Notes: a model not told the origin generated them from the sequence alone. A stretch of DNA of 64,000 bases from Pogona vitticeps (GCF_051106095.1 NC_135784.1:151687428-151751427), one strand, 5' to 3'; positions 25,060-37,747 are shown, counted from the stretch's first letter. Numbers and translations are program-made.

Positions 25060-26410
25060 CATGAATTATATGACCAATGGGGTATTGAACTCTGGTTTTC
25101 CCAGACCAAGTCTAATTCCCTAAATATTACATAGTGCCCCTTCAATTTAGTGGAACCTATGGCTGAGCAAATATGTATGATAATTCTTTAACTGGGCAAT
25201 GAGAGCAAAACTCAACAAGGGTCCTTTTTCTTGCAGTTAGGAAAGAAATATGTAATAATTAAAATTCCTGTATAGATTTTTTTATTAAAGTATTTTCATT
25301 TTCTTTGCAGCTTTTAAACAAAGATATTAATGCATAACAATGTCTCTCAGCTCTGGCTTAACTTTGCAGTCTTTCTAAGCAACTGGCGAAGACGTAAAAT
25401 AGCTGCATGAAAGGGACGGCGGGACTCTTGTACCTTTAAGAATTGGGTACAAGACGAAACTTCAGCAGATGCAGTTTGCATTATAAACTACACTTGCTGA
25501 CCTTTACACAGGTATCAAAGCTGTAGGAGTTCTGTCTTTTTCATTGGCCTCTCTGGAGGCTGTTTATTCCCCTCTAATTAGGAGGGCCCTGGAACAGTAT
25601 CGGATCAAGGATTGGAAACTGGGAAATAAATTCCAAAACTCCAAGCAGGGCTACTAAGCAGTAGAGGAAGATAGGAAATCAATTCCTGTCAGGACCAAAA
25701 CAGGGGAACCCGTGGTTAGTTTGCTCAAAGATACTCCCACCATCCAGCCTCAGGACTTTTAAGGCCTCCAAGCATTTTCAGCAGCAAAACAACACTTACA
25801 GGATCTGCTGCAAATTCAGTCTCCATAACCATCGTATGAACTGTAACTCGCATATATACAAATAATATGCCAAGTTTATGCAGTAAACCACTAAGGAGGC
25901 CACTGTAGGTCTACAAACTGGGGGATCACTATAACATTAGCTTCCATTTTCGGATTCCAGTGGTACCATTTCTGTTTCTGGTGACCAGAGTATTTCTTAC
26001 ACAGAACAACTGTTCGTGAGGGTAGCTTCCTTTGCAGCTGGCAGGAAGGAGAAAGATCTCATGAGGGCCAAGTCAAGGCAACCATGCCCCAAAACAGGCC
26101 CTGTTATACTGACAGGGTAGGACTAGAGAATGTGCGGGCTTGTAGCCTGATGTCAGACTGCAGCTCTCATTATCTTGCTTTATCTCCTCTTGCTGCTAAT
26201 GGACAAGATGATAGGAGCTGGAGGAGGCATAGGACGCATAGTCAGACTGGAAGGCCACACATGTCTCAGAGTTGCAAGGAGCTCAAGAGAGATAACCAAG
26301 GAAAGTGAAGAAAAAACAGGGGCAAGGCAAGACAAATGTAATTATTTAACTTACTCATACTTTGGTCTAATAAAGTACGATGAAGACAGGGAGTAAGCAC
26401 CAGTAAGCAG
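25060..26410. other. No gene recognised
   Basis: Moderate GC and unrecognised. Open frames at 26084-26396 carry no known domain. Confidence 0.45.
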
Positions 26411-26419
26411 TATGTTCTA

Positions 26420-27530
26420 TAGATCCCTCCCCTCATATCTGACAGAGAGAATCTGTTTTGGATACCTCCCTTCTCCTGCAGTTACCAGCAAAATCTTTGA
26501 GGGAGGACAGATTGATTCTTTTCTGTGGCAATTTCCCATCTTGTGGGATGAGCTTCTTTCTGACAGACTCACCTTGAAGTCTGTCTTCCAACTATCACAG
26601 GCTTCTCATGCCTTTCTTCCAAGAAGATGCTGGACCAACTATATCCCAGGTCTCACTCCGGAAACACCTGCCCAATACTTAGATTATATTCCATACTTTG
26701 AAGAAAATTCTTTTAATGAGTATATGATAAAAGCTGGGAGAAATTTGATCTCGACTCTTGCTGAAACAAAAGGAGCTCGCTGGATGGGCCGTATACCAGA
26801 GCTTGGCATGGCAAGAAACGGGCAGAAAGCTTGGAGTCTACTGAAAAGACTTGAGCAAGGATCCAAATAAAAGGGCACTTTATGTAAATATAAGCCCCAA
26901 CCAAACAGCCCATGGACTGTTCCTGGCAGGGAAGATGAACCAATGCATAATAAAAATAAAACATCAAAGGAATATTCAGAATGAGTCCAATGACTTCATA
27001 TCGGCAGAACTAGAGGGAGTCATAAGAAGATGTAGGAATGGCAGAGCAGCAGCAGGACTTGGTGATATCTGGATTGAGGAAATTAAAAATTTCAGGCAAA
27101 ACAGAAAGGATTGGCTCCTTCAGCTCTTTCACAACTGCTGGAGAAGTCAACAGATTCCAAAAAGATGGCAGAAGACGAAAATAATTGCTAGGCTGAAACT
27201 AGGCAAAGAACCACGAGATCCCAAAAGCTACAGGCCAATCTCCCGCTATGCCACCTATACAAAGTGTTTGAATTAATGATTGAATTGTCTAAAATTTAAC
27301 TTCTAATTCCAGAACAGGCAGGCTTAAGACTTGGCAAGAGCTGTACAGCTCAAGACTTAAATCTTAAATCTAACCCAACGTACTGTATGGAAGATGATTT
27401 TGAAACACATAAAGTAAGTGGAGGAGTATTTGTCAAGCTTACAGCAGCATGTAATAATGTCCGTCATCAATTGCTGCTAAAAAGGCTCTGACTCCTTATA
27501 AAAACTGGCAGAAATAAGATACTTAGGAAA
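26420..27530 (+). mobile_element. Non-LTR retrotransposon fragment, N-terminal part of reverse transcriptase
   Basis: Frames show the linker and reverse-transcriptase start of a LINE: MARNGQKAWSLLKRL, then AELEGVIRRCRNGRAAAGLGDIWIEEIKNF, PKRWQKTKIIARLKLGKEPRDPKSYRPIS, then IPEQAGLRLGKSCTAQ and VFVKLTAACNNVRHQLLLKRL in shifted frames. The last corresponds to the usual AYDTVNH motif with its catalytic D lost. Several frame breaks; an old dead copy. The exact clade (RTE- or jockey-like) is not settled. Confidence 0.8.
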
Positions 27531-27584
27531 TTGGCACATGCCAAACAAAAAGATGTACCACTTAATCAATCATGCAGGATTATT

Positions 27585-27730
27585 AAAGCAAAGCAAAAGG
27601 CGTGCTGCTTATATACCGCCTCATAGTGCTTCAAGCACTCTCTGGGCAGTTTACAAGTTAATTATGCAGGCTACACATTGCCTCCCCAGCAAGCTGGGTA
27701 CTTGCTGCCTGAAACCTATCCCCACTGGAA
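27585..27730 (-). mobile_element. SINE 3' part inserted between LINE segments
   Basis: GCTGCTTATATACCGCCTCAT, CACTCTCTGGGCAGTTTACA, ATTATGCAGGCTACACATTG and CCAGCAAGCTGGGTA are the reverse complement of the SINE family at 52843-53135. Confidence 0.7.
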
Positions 27731-27879
27731 AAGTCTATTATTTGTCCGGCATGGCCACTCCAGAAGTACACTAAGAGGTCCTAGCCAATAACAACCAAAA
27801 TACAGCACCAGGCTCATTCACTTCATGGACACCAGCCCCACTCCCCAGACAACTGGTAAAATTGAGAAAAAGTTTTCTG

Positions 27880-28480
27880 TACATATCTCAACCTCTATGC
27901 ATGGCAGGAGAGAAAGCTGAACATGTTCCGTATGCATTGCCTCCGACGCATTTTTGGTATCACCTGGCAGGACAAAGTTCCAAATAGAGTAGTCCTAGAT
28001 CGAGTTGGAATTTGTAGCATGTATACATTACTGAAACAGCGACGTCTACGTTGGCTCGGGCATGTTGTAAGAATGGCTGATGGTCTGATTCCGAAGGATC
28101 TCCTGTATGGAGAATTAGTGCAGGGAAATCGCCCCAGAGGGAGACCACAGCTGTGATACAAGGATATCTGCAAGCGGGATCTGAAGGCCTTGGAAATGGA
28201 TCTCAACAGATGGGAAACCCTGACATCTGAGCACTCAGCCTGGAGGCATGCGGTGCATCACGGCCTCTCCCAATTTGAAGAGACCCTTGTCCAGCAGGCC
28301 AAGGCAAAGAGGCAGTCCCAAAAGCAGCAAAATCAGGGAGCTGGACGGGGTACAGACTGTATTTGTCCTCAGTGTGGAAGGGATTGTCACTCTCAAATTG
28401 GCCTTCTCAGCTGTTCCAAGTCCTCCATGCAGAGCACGATACCATAGTCTCTCAAGACTGAAGGATGCCTATGATGATGA
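27880..28480 (+). mobile_element. Non-LTR retrotransposon, C-terminal domain
   Basis: Reads KLNMFRMHCLRRIFGITWQDKVPNRVVLDRVGI, LLKQRRLRWLGHVVRMADGLIPKDLLYGEL, RPRGRPQL, and, after a single in-frame stop near 28156, KRDLKALEMDLNRWETLTSEHSAWRHAVHHGL and a zinc-knuckle-like CPQCGRDCHSQIGL. It ends in GATGATGA, a typical short LINE tail. It may belong to the same insertion as 26420-27530, with the middle of the reverse transcriptase deleted. Confidence 0.85.
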
Positions 28481-28630
28481 AATGTGAAACCAGAAGAGGC
28501 TAGGCTAAACCTATGAAGAGCAAAAACAACACACCTTGTCGAATGGATAAGTGTTGACAAGTGACTCCCACCAGGACAAGACTCTGGCTCGATCATCTGG
28601 AAGTCACTTAATAGACTTCAAAGCAAAGTA

Positions 28631-28887
28631 CAGTGGACCCTTGACTTACAGACGGCTTGACTTACAGACTTTTTGAGTTACAGACTTCTCTGGCCGCAAA
28701 ATTTAGGTTTGACTTGCAGACTGAGATTTGACTTACCAGAAAAAAACCAAAATGGAACAAAAACGGCCTGTTACGGGATTAATCGGTTTTCAATGCACTG
28801 TAGGTCAATGGAGACTTGACTTACAGACTTTTTGACTTGAGAACCGCCTTCCAATACAGATTAAGTTCTCAAGTCAAGACCCCACTG
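28631..28887. mobile_element. Tigger/pogo-like MITE, 257 bp, TA flanks
   Basis: Begins CAGTGGACCCTTGACTTAC after TA (28629-28630) and ends GTCAAGACCCCACTG before TA (28888-28889). The ends are inverted copies. The motif GACTTACAGAC recurs several times within it. Confidence 0.85.
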
Positions 28888-28889
28888 TA

Positions 28890-29780
28890 GGAAGATCAAA
28901 GAATAAGTAAAATGGGGCTACTTGGATAGAGAGCATTTCTTTTGTAACTGTGGAGAAATTCAGTCAATGGAGCACTTATGTGCATGAAATGTATGTCCTA
29001 CCATGTGTGCTAAAGAAGATGTAGTAAATGGCTAAGATAACATGATTGAAGTAGCTCATTTCTGTTCAAAAATAGTCTAATCGTTTTAACATTTTAAATT
29101 TGTTTGAACTTTAGCTATATTTGTATGTCCGTAATTTGAAAGTGTTGGCCGGCCGGCAGGCAGGCAGAGGCTGTTCCAGAGAGTTTTGGGTGGGAAGAGA
29201 AAAGTTTTATTTGAAATGCTAGTTAGTCCTATTGCTTTGTGTCTTCAATTGATGGGATGCCCTGTGGAATACAATGGGCTAACTTCTGTGCAAGCACCCA
29301 CAGAATGTGCCTTGTTTCTATTGTGATCAGTTACTGTAAATTATTTTAACTGTAAGTTATCCCCTTTGCTTTTGGTTTTGTGTTATCACTTCATATACTG
29401 CTTTTAGTAGAAGACTGCAGTGCATAAATACTAAAGATAAAACACACACTTTGAAAAATATTTGAATTCTGTGTTCTTTTGCCATTCCTAAATATTACTA
29501 AAACTCACTTGAATGAACCAACTTAATTTACACCTGGAATTCATTTGCTACTTTAGCCCATGTAAGCTATCTTCATAAAGAATATAAATTATAAAGCGTA
29601 ATGAAGCCTGCAATATTAAACTATGATAAATTAATCAGTGTGTCATAAACAAATTTAACACATCGATTGTCAACTAATACCTGTCTGTTTTGACTGTCAA
29701 TGAATTAGGCATGAAATAATTTCATTTGATGATATTTCTATATACTAATATTTGCATATCTAAATATCTTTCCAACACAG
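28890..29780. other. No gene recognised
   Basis: AT-rich. GGCCGGCCGGCAGGCAGGCAG near 29147 is a short simple run. Nothing else is supported. Confidence 0.45.
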
Positions 29781-29796
29781 AATTAAGCGTACTTAA

Positions 29797-30116
29797 AGGT
29801 AAGGTAAAGGTTCCCCATGACATTTAGTCCATTCGTGCCCAATTCTAGGGCACAGTGCTCATTCCCGTTTCCAAGCCAGAGCCAGTGTTTGTCTGGACAG
29901 TTTCTGTGGTCACATGGCCAGCGCGACTACCAAGGTGGTACCTATTTATCTACTAGTATTTTTTTTACATGCTTTCGAACTGCTAGATTGGCAGGAGTTG
30001 GAACAAGCGACGGGAGCTCACTCCATTGTGTGGATTCAATCTTACGACTGCAGGTCTTCCGACCTTGCAGCACAGAGGCTTCTGTGGTTTAACCTGCAGC
30101 GCCACCACATCCTCCC
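29797..30116 (-). mobile_element. Sauria-type SINE with BovB-like 3' tail, full length
   Basis: Read on minus: a tRNA-like head with GGTTAAACCACAGAAGCC and a GATTGAATCC box B, a middle with GCAGTTCGAAAGCATG, and a tail CTAGAATTGGGCACGAATGG related to the BovB 3' end (consensus GAGTCGGACACGACTG), then ACCTTT repeats. Flanked by a 13-bp target duplication with one mismatch (29784-29796, 30117-30129; TAAG[C/A]GTACTTAA), the product of target-primed reverse transcription. Confidence 0.9.
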
Positions 30117-30134
30117 TAAGAGTACTTAAGCTAA

Positions 30135-32925
30135 GTTAAATAAATTGGTTTAAGTACATCATGTTCTAATCCAGTAGTGAGTTGTGGCTCTAATGTTTGT
30201 AACTGCCTCTTTTCCTTCCATTTTAATGCAGGAACAGAACTTTTATGGGGAAGTTCCTGTTTTCTCAGCCTCAGTATTCCATAGCTGCAAAATGGACGAA
30301 GGGCATTTGGGTTTATGCTCATGACCTATCAGATGTAAATTCACTGAATCCAACGGAGGTTTATCTTTCGCCTTCAGCTGTAATAGTCAGCTTGGATAAT
30401 TATCCAGATAAATGCATCCAAGCAAAACAGTTTTCCTTATGAACAGTCTGAGAACAAAAAGCAGCTCTATTTCAATGCTAATTGTGCCCTTTCATCTTCT
30501 ATGTCTGACTCCAGAGGAGGCTGCATTTCATTGATGGATGACTGTTGTTTGTAACAGTGTGTGTCTTCTGCATAAAGCCAGAGTTAAAGCAGGTCAGTGA
30601 AATTAAAAGGAGAGTTTCAGGAGCTCAACCCTGTGCCAGCAAGACTTATTCTAGTACCCATTGAATGCAAGCAGACTGTAATTACTCAGTGACGGTGAGG
30701 AGAGAAAAACCTATGGCACTATCCATGCTCAGATATCCCCCTTTCCTGTATAATTATTTCACTTATTCTAGAAATGAACTGTAGGATTGAAACACTAAAT
30801 ACTGGTTTATATTAAGCCTCTTTCCTTTTGGAATCAAGGCTACGTTGGAGGTTTCTCTTGGGGTGATATACAGCTCTCCAGGGCTAGACAATTAGGTGCT
30901 TGGTGAGCATATAATATCATATGCTAATAGAGATTGAAGCTGCCAGTTTCAGCAAAAATGGCAAGGAGGCCCTAAGCCCTAGGGGAGGTGAGACTGGGTA
31001 GTGAGGGCAAAATTGTAAAAAAAATGTCATTCTGATTGCTACAGGGCAGGCTGTAAAAGCACTTGGGTGTGTTCTTGCAAAGTCATTGCACAACCCAGGT
31101 GTGTTATATTTTATTGCTAGAGAGCGCTGTCTAGCTTTTCCTAAATGGAAAAAAAATGATAAACAACAACAACCACCCTGATATTTCCTAGTCTCCACCC
31201 CTAAAGGTTGCTTCAGGTTTTTAAGAAAGATGATGGGCCTCATGTCCATCTAGAAGTCACCCCCTTCCAGCTCTAATATAATGACGGTTATTGTCGTCGT
31301 CATCATCAATATGCAAGAAACATCTGTGTTTCTGAAAGATGCTCATGCGACACAGAGATAGGAAACATTATTTTCAGGACTACAGCTGCTAGGAGTTGCT
31401 GGGGTCCTAACAGCAGAAGCCTGAAAGTCAACATTCCCATATCTGAATTGTTTTGGGCAAGGCTTCAGAGGGAAGGAGTGTCAACGCTGTCATGAGAATG
31501 TCATTCAAGGGTTATGTGTGTGTGTGAGAGAAAAAGCCCCAAGATTCTCTGTTAACTTTAATGGAGACATTCACCCACCAGCTGGCCTTTTGGCAGGTTA
31601 TACTAGGACAGGAACATGGTATGTGTGACCCTATTGGTGTGGTTGGAATACTGGTGAGGGCTAATGGGAGCTTCAGTCTAAGAACATCTCAGGGCCTCAC
31701 ATTCCTCAACCTACTGCAGAAAAGTATAGAAGTATGACTCGCTGGAGAACAACCCCCTGAAGCCCCCACAATGTTGTCAGAAAACACCACTGGGATAAAT
31801 GTGTCACTAACAGTGTTGCTATGGTGATGAGGAATGGAAAAAGGGACATGTCAGGGAAATATTGGAAGAAACCTCGAATCCAGCAGATTCAGAGCCTCAT
31901 GAGGGTTAAAATCAGTGTGTAGAGGCTGATGATGTTTTCCTTCCCATTAGTGTCAACTGGATTTGTTTTTTTTTTAAAGTCTCAGAGATGCAGGGTGAGA
32001 AAATTTCCACCACAAACACAAATACTGTGTTGCATGGCACTAGCAAAGAAGCTTTAGGGAGTGATAATTCCTCCGCCATGGAGGTCCTGCCTAGAGAGGA
32101 GCACATACCTCTAGGGAGGGACTAATCCCAGCACCACAGCTCAAATGCCTGTCCTGCATATTGGCACACCATATTTTACATAGGCAAAGAGTGCACCAAG
32201 AGGTATCTCTAAGAAAAAGCATAATGGGCAGACAGGGATCAACTGAGCGAAACTGGTCATTGGAGAAGAAAAAAATTGGATTTTTTCCCCTTTTAGTATG
32301 TTTTCCATGATTGCCCTCTCCCCCCCAAGCCATGATGGCCCAGTTGGCAAGCTTTGCTTTGACTTCTCTGGGACCCACACCATTCAGCATCTTAAAATTC
32401 TAAACTTTTAATGGAGCCTGGAAACAGGTCAAGAGCTTATGTAATCAATGTCATTCTGGAATGTGCACAGTAACATTCCTGGAATAAGTGTGTTTCATCT
32501 TGAATTTCTCATCCAAGTATACACATTCAGAAGTGGTTCCCCCTTGCCTTCCATTGCACAGCACGAGGAATAAGTAGCTTTAGTGTTACTTCTATAGGCT
32601 ATTAAAGATCATCCACCAGTGTCACCTTCCACCTTGCCAGTAGGTGTTCTACAAGAATTTCTCCACTGCCATCACTACCGCAACTATACGTAAATTCTTT
32701 TATGCTGACATGGCCATGAAATCCTAAAGAGGATGATGGTCATCGGGTGTCTCAATTCTTTCAGCTTGGGTGACCCTGGTGGAAATCCAGACTTGTATCA
32801 GAGTCTAACCACTTGATATTACTATTCTCAGCTTCCTTAGCATACTCAAATTCCCTGTCCCACAAGTGTGCATCCAAAAGGCAGTTCAATCTATATATGC
32901 AGGACATACCATGCAAAAGCTGGGT
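30135..32925. other. No gene recognised
   Basis: 2.8 kb without a convincing exon or classified repeat. Short open frames (for example 30917-31249 minus) have no known domain. This is one of the longest repeat-poor stretches of the desert. Confidence 0.45.
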
Positions 32926-32929
32926 TATA

Positions 32930-33400
32930 TTCAGAGGAAGGAGTTGTTAAAACCGGTGGAAGGGGCATCAATAATGTAAGAGATGCAGATAACATCATAG
33001 TACCTTCGGTAAATAGCTAGGACTTGAAACTGCTTCTGATGTAGGTAAAAGAAAAAAAGTACAAAAGTAGGATTACAGGTGAAGATGAAAAAGACAAAAG
33101 CAATGAACAATGAAGACAGTGAAACATTTTTCAGTTTTTCTGGTCCATTCATCAATCCAAATGGAGACTGCAGCCAAGAAATCAGAAGGCTGGGGTCGAG
33201 AAGGGCAATTATGAACCAGAAGATATCTTCAACATCAAAAGATGTTTTGTTGAAACCTGAGGACAAAATAAACCATTCTTTGGTATTCCCAATTACTAAA
33301 TACAGATGTGAAAGCAGGACACTGAAGAATGCTGACAGGGCAAAAATCATTCAAAATTTGGTTTTGGAAGAGAGCTTTACTGATACAGTGGGGTTAAGTA
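32930..33400 (+). mobile_element. BovB (RTE) LINE fragment
   Basis: Near-consensus BovB stretches: GCTTCTGATGTAGGTAAAAG, TCATCAATCCAAATGGAGAC, AGCCAAGAAATCAGAAGG, TTTGGTATTCCCAATTACT. These belong to the reverse-transcriptase end and following connector. Truncated at both sides and not open in one frame. Confidence 0.85.
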
Positions 33401-33407
33401 AGCAGGT

Positions 33408-33632
33408 TGGATAACTCAGTGATTTGGGTAGCTGTCTGCAGAGTCAGATGCTGGGAGTTTGCTTCCCCCACTTTGCCCCTGGGAGAAGTACCAGCCTGTG
33501 TAGCCTTTGGGGCAAGTTGCACAGTCCCGGGTTGCCCTGAGAAGAAGGGAATGGTAAACCACTTCTAATATTCTAAAACTAGCAAGCTCTGAAAAGGGTT
33601 GCCATAAATTGGAATGAACTTGACAGCACATA
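33408..33632 (+). mobile_element. tRNA-derived SINE
   Basis: GGTTGGATAACTCAGTGATT (box A), GGGAGTTTGCTTCCC (box B), then GTGTAGCCTTTGGGGCAAG and a tail with GTTGCCATAAATTGGAATG and TTGACAGCACATAA. It starts directly after the BovB fragment. Confidence 0.82.
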
Positions 33633-34443
33633 ATTACTAGTATTAATAAATCAAATGAAGTCTTAACAACAGTAGGTGTGAAACGGAGATCCTGGTAAAT
33701 ACACAGACCTTGGAAGCAGGGCCACTAGGTGCAATTCCACTCTCTTTGTAGATGGACGTCTCCATGCAGAAGGAACCTGAGATTTAGCCTCTTACTCATT
33801 AGGACTTTATAAGTGAAATAGGGAAAAGAAATTCTGGAACAGCCTCACACTGGAATCATATTTCTTCCCTGCATGAAAAAAAGAGGGTGAAGAGTGAAGC
33901 AGGATTCACTAAAGTGCCTTATGGACAAACCTCACTTCCTTGTGCTTCAACCAAGGACCTGGCGGTACGGGGGTGGGTGGGAGAATTTATATTATTTGGG
34001 CTACAAAGAGAGGAGTCTATTGACCCACCTAGCTATGGTTCTTTGCTCTTGAATTACAGAATACAGGTATAGGGTCAAACTACTCATGGTGGAAAAATTA
34101 TAGCTGACTCTGTATTCTTCTTGTCCATATGCAAAAGTAAGCACTGGAAACCTGATTAGAACACAACCGGAGATGGGGCTTTAAACAACCTTCCCCACTC
34201 CCACTGCAGACCTGATTCAGATGAGGGGCAATATTACAACTGTACAGTGCAACAAAACAAAACATTTCCAGTCTGTTGAGAAGCTAGGCAAAAGTGCTTA
34301 CGAGGAGAAGAGCAACAGGACTCTCCAGATGCCAACCAAAATCAGAACTTAGTCTAGCATCAACTTTTATCAGCTTCAGGAAGGATGAGAGCCCTGTTAT
34401 CATTGTCAACTCCTCCTCCTCCTGTATTGTAGAGGCTGTAATA

Positions 34444-34568
34444 AAATGCTTCCCAGTCTTGGGTCCCCAGGTGTTCTGGGACTACATGTCCCAGAAATCC
34501 TGGCCAGCACAGCTAGTGCTGAAGGCTTCTGGGAGATTTAGTCCATCTGAGGACCCAAGGTTGGGAAC
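34444..34568. mobile_element. hAT-like MITE
   Basis: Inverted ends GCTTCCCAGTCTTGGGTCC and GGACCCAAGGTTGGGAACC around a palindromic core with GGACTACATGTCCCAGAA. Flanks CTGTAATA and CTATAATG are a decayed 8-bp duplication (5 of 8). Confidence 0.75.
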
Positions 34569-34659
34569 CACTGCTATAATGGATTTTATAAGCTGGATGG
34601 TGGCCAGAATTCTGACAGGTGCTTGAGACATCTTTCTGATTTCTTGATCAAAACCTGGC

Positions 34660-34792
34660 TTGCCTCTCTCCTATGCAGATCTGCTAATTTGACTTGGGTG
34701 AGGCCACAGATCTCTTTTGTAAGTCTGGAACAGAAAAAAAAATGAAGAATCAGGGCTTCAGTGTTTACACAAGCCAAACAGGAGAACAATCT
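34660..34792 (+). repeat. First copy of a ~132-bp duplicated segment
   Basis: Almost identical to 35700-35831 in direct orientation, with only a handful of differences (for example A/G near the middle and one poly-A length change). It matches no transposon family I know. Confidence 0.9.
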
Positions 34793-35494
34793 TGAGCAAC
34801 AGTCTGCACAGGCTAATGCATAACTGATACTATACACAGGAGACCAATTTGACATTGAAGTATTTGGACTGTGTGTTTTGTGTGTTGGCTGTTTGTTTAT
34901 TCCGAAAGTAACATAGGAGAAAAGTCACAATTCAGCCTATTCTCAGCATCATCTCAACCTGTAGCAAATGGAGGCTACAGAAACAAGGAGAAGAAAACAG
35001 AGCTGGAACATACATACATACCCAAGCCAATTATGGTAACAATAGCAAATGTATAGTATAGTACAGAAATAGAAATCTAAAAGTCAACACAAGGTCCAGA
35101 GGTATCGTAGCATACATTGTATTATTTTTTCTAAAATATATTCATCTTCAAGTTTCTAAGGTTGCTGATAAGCTGGATTCTACATCAGCTTCTGATATTG
35201 CATGCTTCTTTCTTCCCTGTATAGGATGAAGAGTGATGAAGGACTCTAGGCCAACATTTGCAGGCCCCAGTGTGAGAGAGGAGGTGACGTGTTCATGGCT
35301 ACTGCTTGCCAAGGCTGTTTGAAAGCAATATGTTTTGCATGCAGTGACCTCTCCAAACTTAGAAGGAAGAGAAGCAGATGGAGGAAGCAACTATGCTACC
35401 TTATTTGATCAGTGACTGGAGTTATCAGTGGGGTTTCCTCCTCTCCTATCTGCATGCAGGCAAAGAAGATTATTTTGGGGCTGGGCAACAGTTT

Positions 35495-35530
35495 GGACAA
35501 TAAACTGGACAATAAATTGGACAATAAACT
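35495..35530. repeat. Three 12-bp tandem units
   Basis: GGACAATAAACT, GGACAATAAATT, GGACAATAAACT in direct succession. Confidence 0.95.
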
Positions 35531-35699
35531 GCAAACAAAATGGGTTTCTGAGTTATCTGGAACTCTTCATCAGGCAAATACAACATAAGGCTTGGGGTTA
35601 AGGTAAATAGTTCACAAACTGAGGCCAGAGTGGATACCCATGGCTCATGAAGCCAGATTGTCAACAAAAAGTGGGGCTTTAGATTCCATATGTATGAAA

Positions 35700-35831
35700 T
35701 TGCCTCTCTCCTATGCAGATCTGCTAATTTGACTTGGGTGAGGCCACAGACCTCTTTTGTAAGTTTGGAAAAGAAAAAAATGAAGAATCAGGGTTTCGGT
35801 GTTTACACAAGCCAAACAGGAGAACAATCTG
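35700..35831 (+). repeat. Second copy of the ~132-bp duplicated segment
   Basis: Direct repeat of 34660-34792, 1.04 kb away. Both copies begin TTGCCTCTCTCCTATGCAG and end AGGAGAACAATCT. Confidence 0.9.
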
Positions 35832-35834
35832 TTT

Positions 35835-37740
35835 TCACAGTAGGTTGAAAAGTAAATTACAGCCAATTCAGTAGTCATCTGTACTTAGTGGTCTGGAGCA
35901 GAGAGAATCCTCCCTGAAGTTCGGTCTCATGGAAAAGCCTTTTTGTACAGCAGAATTCCTCCCAGGTGGCTGATGGTAATCTTTCCCGCAGCAAATACAA
36001 GAAGTAGCCATGCATCCACAGAAACAAGGTTCTGGATTGGGAAATATCTTAACGGCCTCATTTTATCAAGCCTCATGAAGAGTTATGGAGAACTTAAAAG
36101 CTTGTCTTACTTTCAACTTACTAGTGATGCAAGTAAGGCTATTGCCTCACCTAGAACTTTGCTTCTGCCCCATGGACACATGGGGACTTTTTGTAGTCTT
36201 GGCGGTCTTCATGGGGTCGGGTAGGCCCATGACATGGTGTCAGAAGCTAAGTTGTTTTAAACCATCATGATGAAAAGGGTACCATTCCTTTCCACAAAAG
36301 GAAAGGTTTCAGCTTTGTTGCTGAAGAAAAAGGAGGTGTTTGTCTCTCTTTCAAGCTGAGGTCGTGAAGGCTTTGTCATAAATGAACAGAGTTCTATGTT
36401 CTTTCTTCGGGTTTATGAGGAAATCCCTCCTACATAGAGGGCACAGTCTCCATCCTGCCCTTGTGGTAATCCTTTCCTTCCACCAAGCTGGTAATGGGGA
36501 GGAAAAAGGGGGCTGCAACCAAAGGGATGTCTTAAAAACCGCAGTGTTCTCGCCTGGCCTATAACAGGGGAGTGTGCGCAGGAGACAGCATCGATTTTAA
36601 CCTCCAGCAAAGAGTTTAGCTTGAACTGTGTGTAGCAGCCAAGAATGTGTTGCCTTTACTGCCGACAGCCTCCTTCCTTTCTCCACCTCTGCACCGCCCC
36701 CCCAAGTAACAAGGAGGAGAGATTAATTAGTAGAAGGCACGTTCTTTTTCCCCCCATCTCCTCTTTGCACTCAGCAGATGAGACTTCAGAAGCTGGGGCG
36801 AGAAAAAGAGAAGAGCAGAAGAGATGTTAGCTTTTTCTGTTCTGCTGCACTGGAGACAGAGTACTCTGACCTCTTCCCATTGATCGGCACAAGGCAGGCC
36901 TCATCATCTTGCTAATTAAAGGGGAGTGGAGGCGTCCTGGAAGAACCACGTGGCCGGGTTCTCTTGCTGGAAGAGAGAGCAGATATTTCTCATGACGGAG
37001 CGAGGCTGTAGATTCAGTATTCCTGACTTCCCCAGCCAAGCTAGCAGCTTCCCATGGAGGCAGCAGGCAGGGGAAGAGCTGTGTAAGCTTTCCAATGGTT
37101 TGTTGTTGTTTTGAAACAGCAGGGAAAGTGCCTGCCTGCATTGTCATCCACCCTTCTGCCTCTTGCATCTGCATCACCAGCTATTGCCCCTGGGTCCCTC
37201 AGTGCTGCCCCAGGCAAGAAACAGCTGACAGGGCCAGCCCTACCAGGAGACAGGGAAACAGCCACAGGCTGCAGATGCAGATGCGCAGGGGGTGGGGCGT
37301 AGATTGGAAGCATTGGAATTGCATGTGCCTTAAGGAGGCCAGTTGAAAAAAAGAGGGCAGGGCTCCAGAATGGTTGGGGGAAAGAGGGAATTTTAGCAGG
37401 GGTGCCACACAAGGAACGCCTCCTGAAATTCCCATTTACACAGAACTGTTACAGTCACAAGACCAGAGAATCCCTTTTCATATGGCCACCCCATATGTCC
37501 TCAGGTGTAAAGGACAATCCTGCCTCTCCTGACATATTCTTTTTTTTTATGCCCTTCTCCTACTGGAAGTTGGCCACTTTGACTTTGGAGGTGGCAAATC
37601 TCCACAGCGGGATTGTGTTGCATCCAAACCAACCTTCCATGTTTTTCAACATTATTTTCTGACACTAAGGGAGTATCTAGATGAACATTTGTCTCACACC
37701 TTGTGCCATGTTTCCAATTGTTGCTTTCTATGATTATTTC
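35835..37740. other. No gene recognised
   Basis: Somewhat higher GC at 36600-37400 with short overlapping frames, but no CpG island and no clear exon. Confidence 0.45.
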
Positions 37741-37747
37741 ATTGATC

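Noticed and set aside
34660-35831. The paired ~132-bp repeats as terminal repeats of a miniature LTR element
   Set aside because: The copies do not start TG and end CA, no primer-binding site or polypurine tract was seen, and no flanking duplication was found.
36600-37400. Moderately GC-rich block as a further CpG island or exon
   Set aside because: CpG density is not raised like the other islands and no consistent exon boundaries were found.
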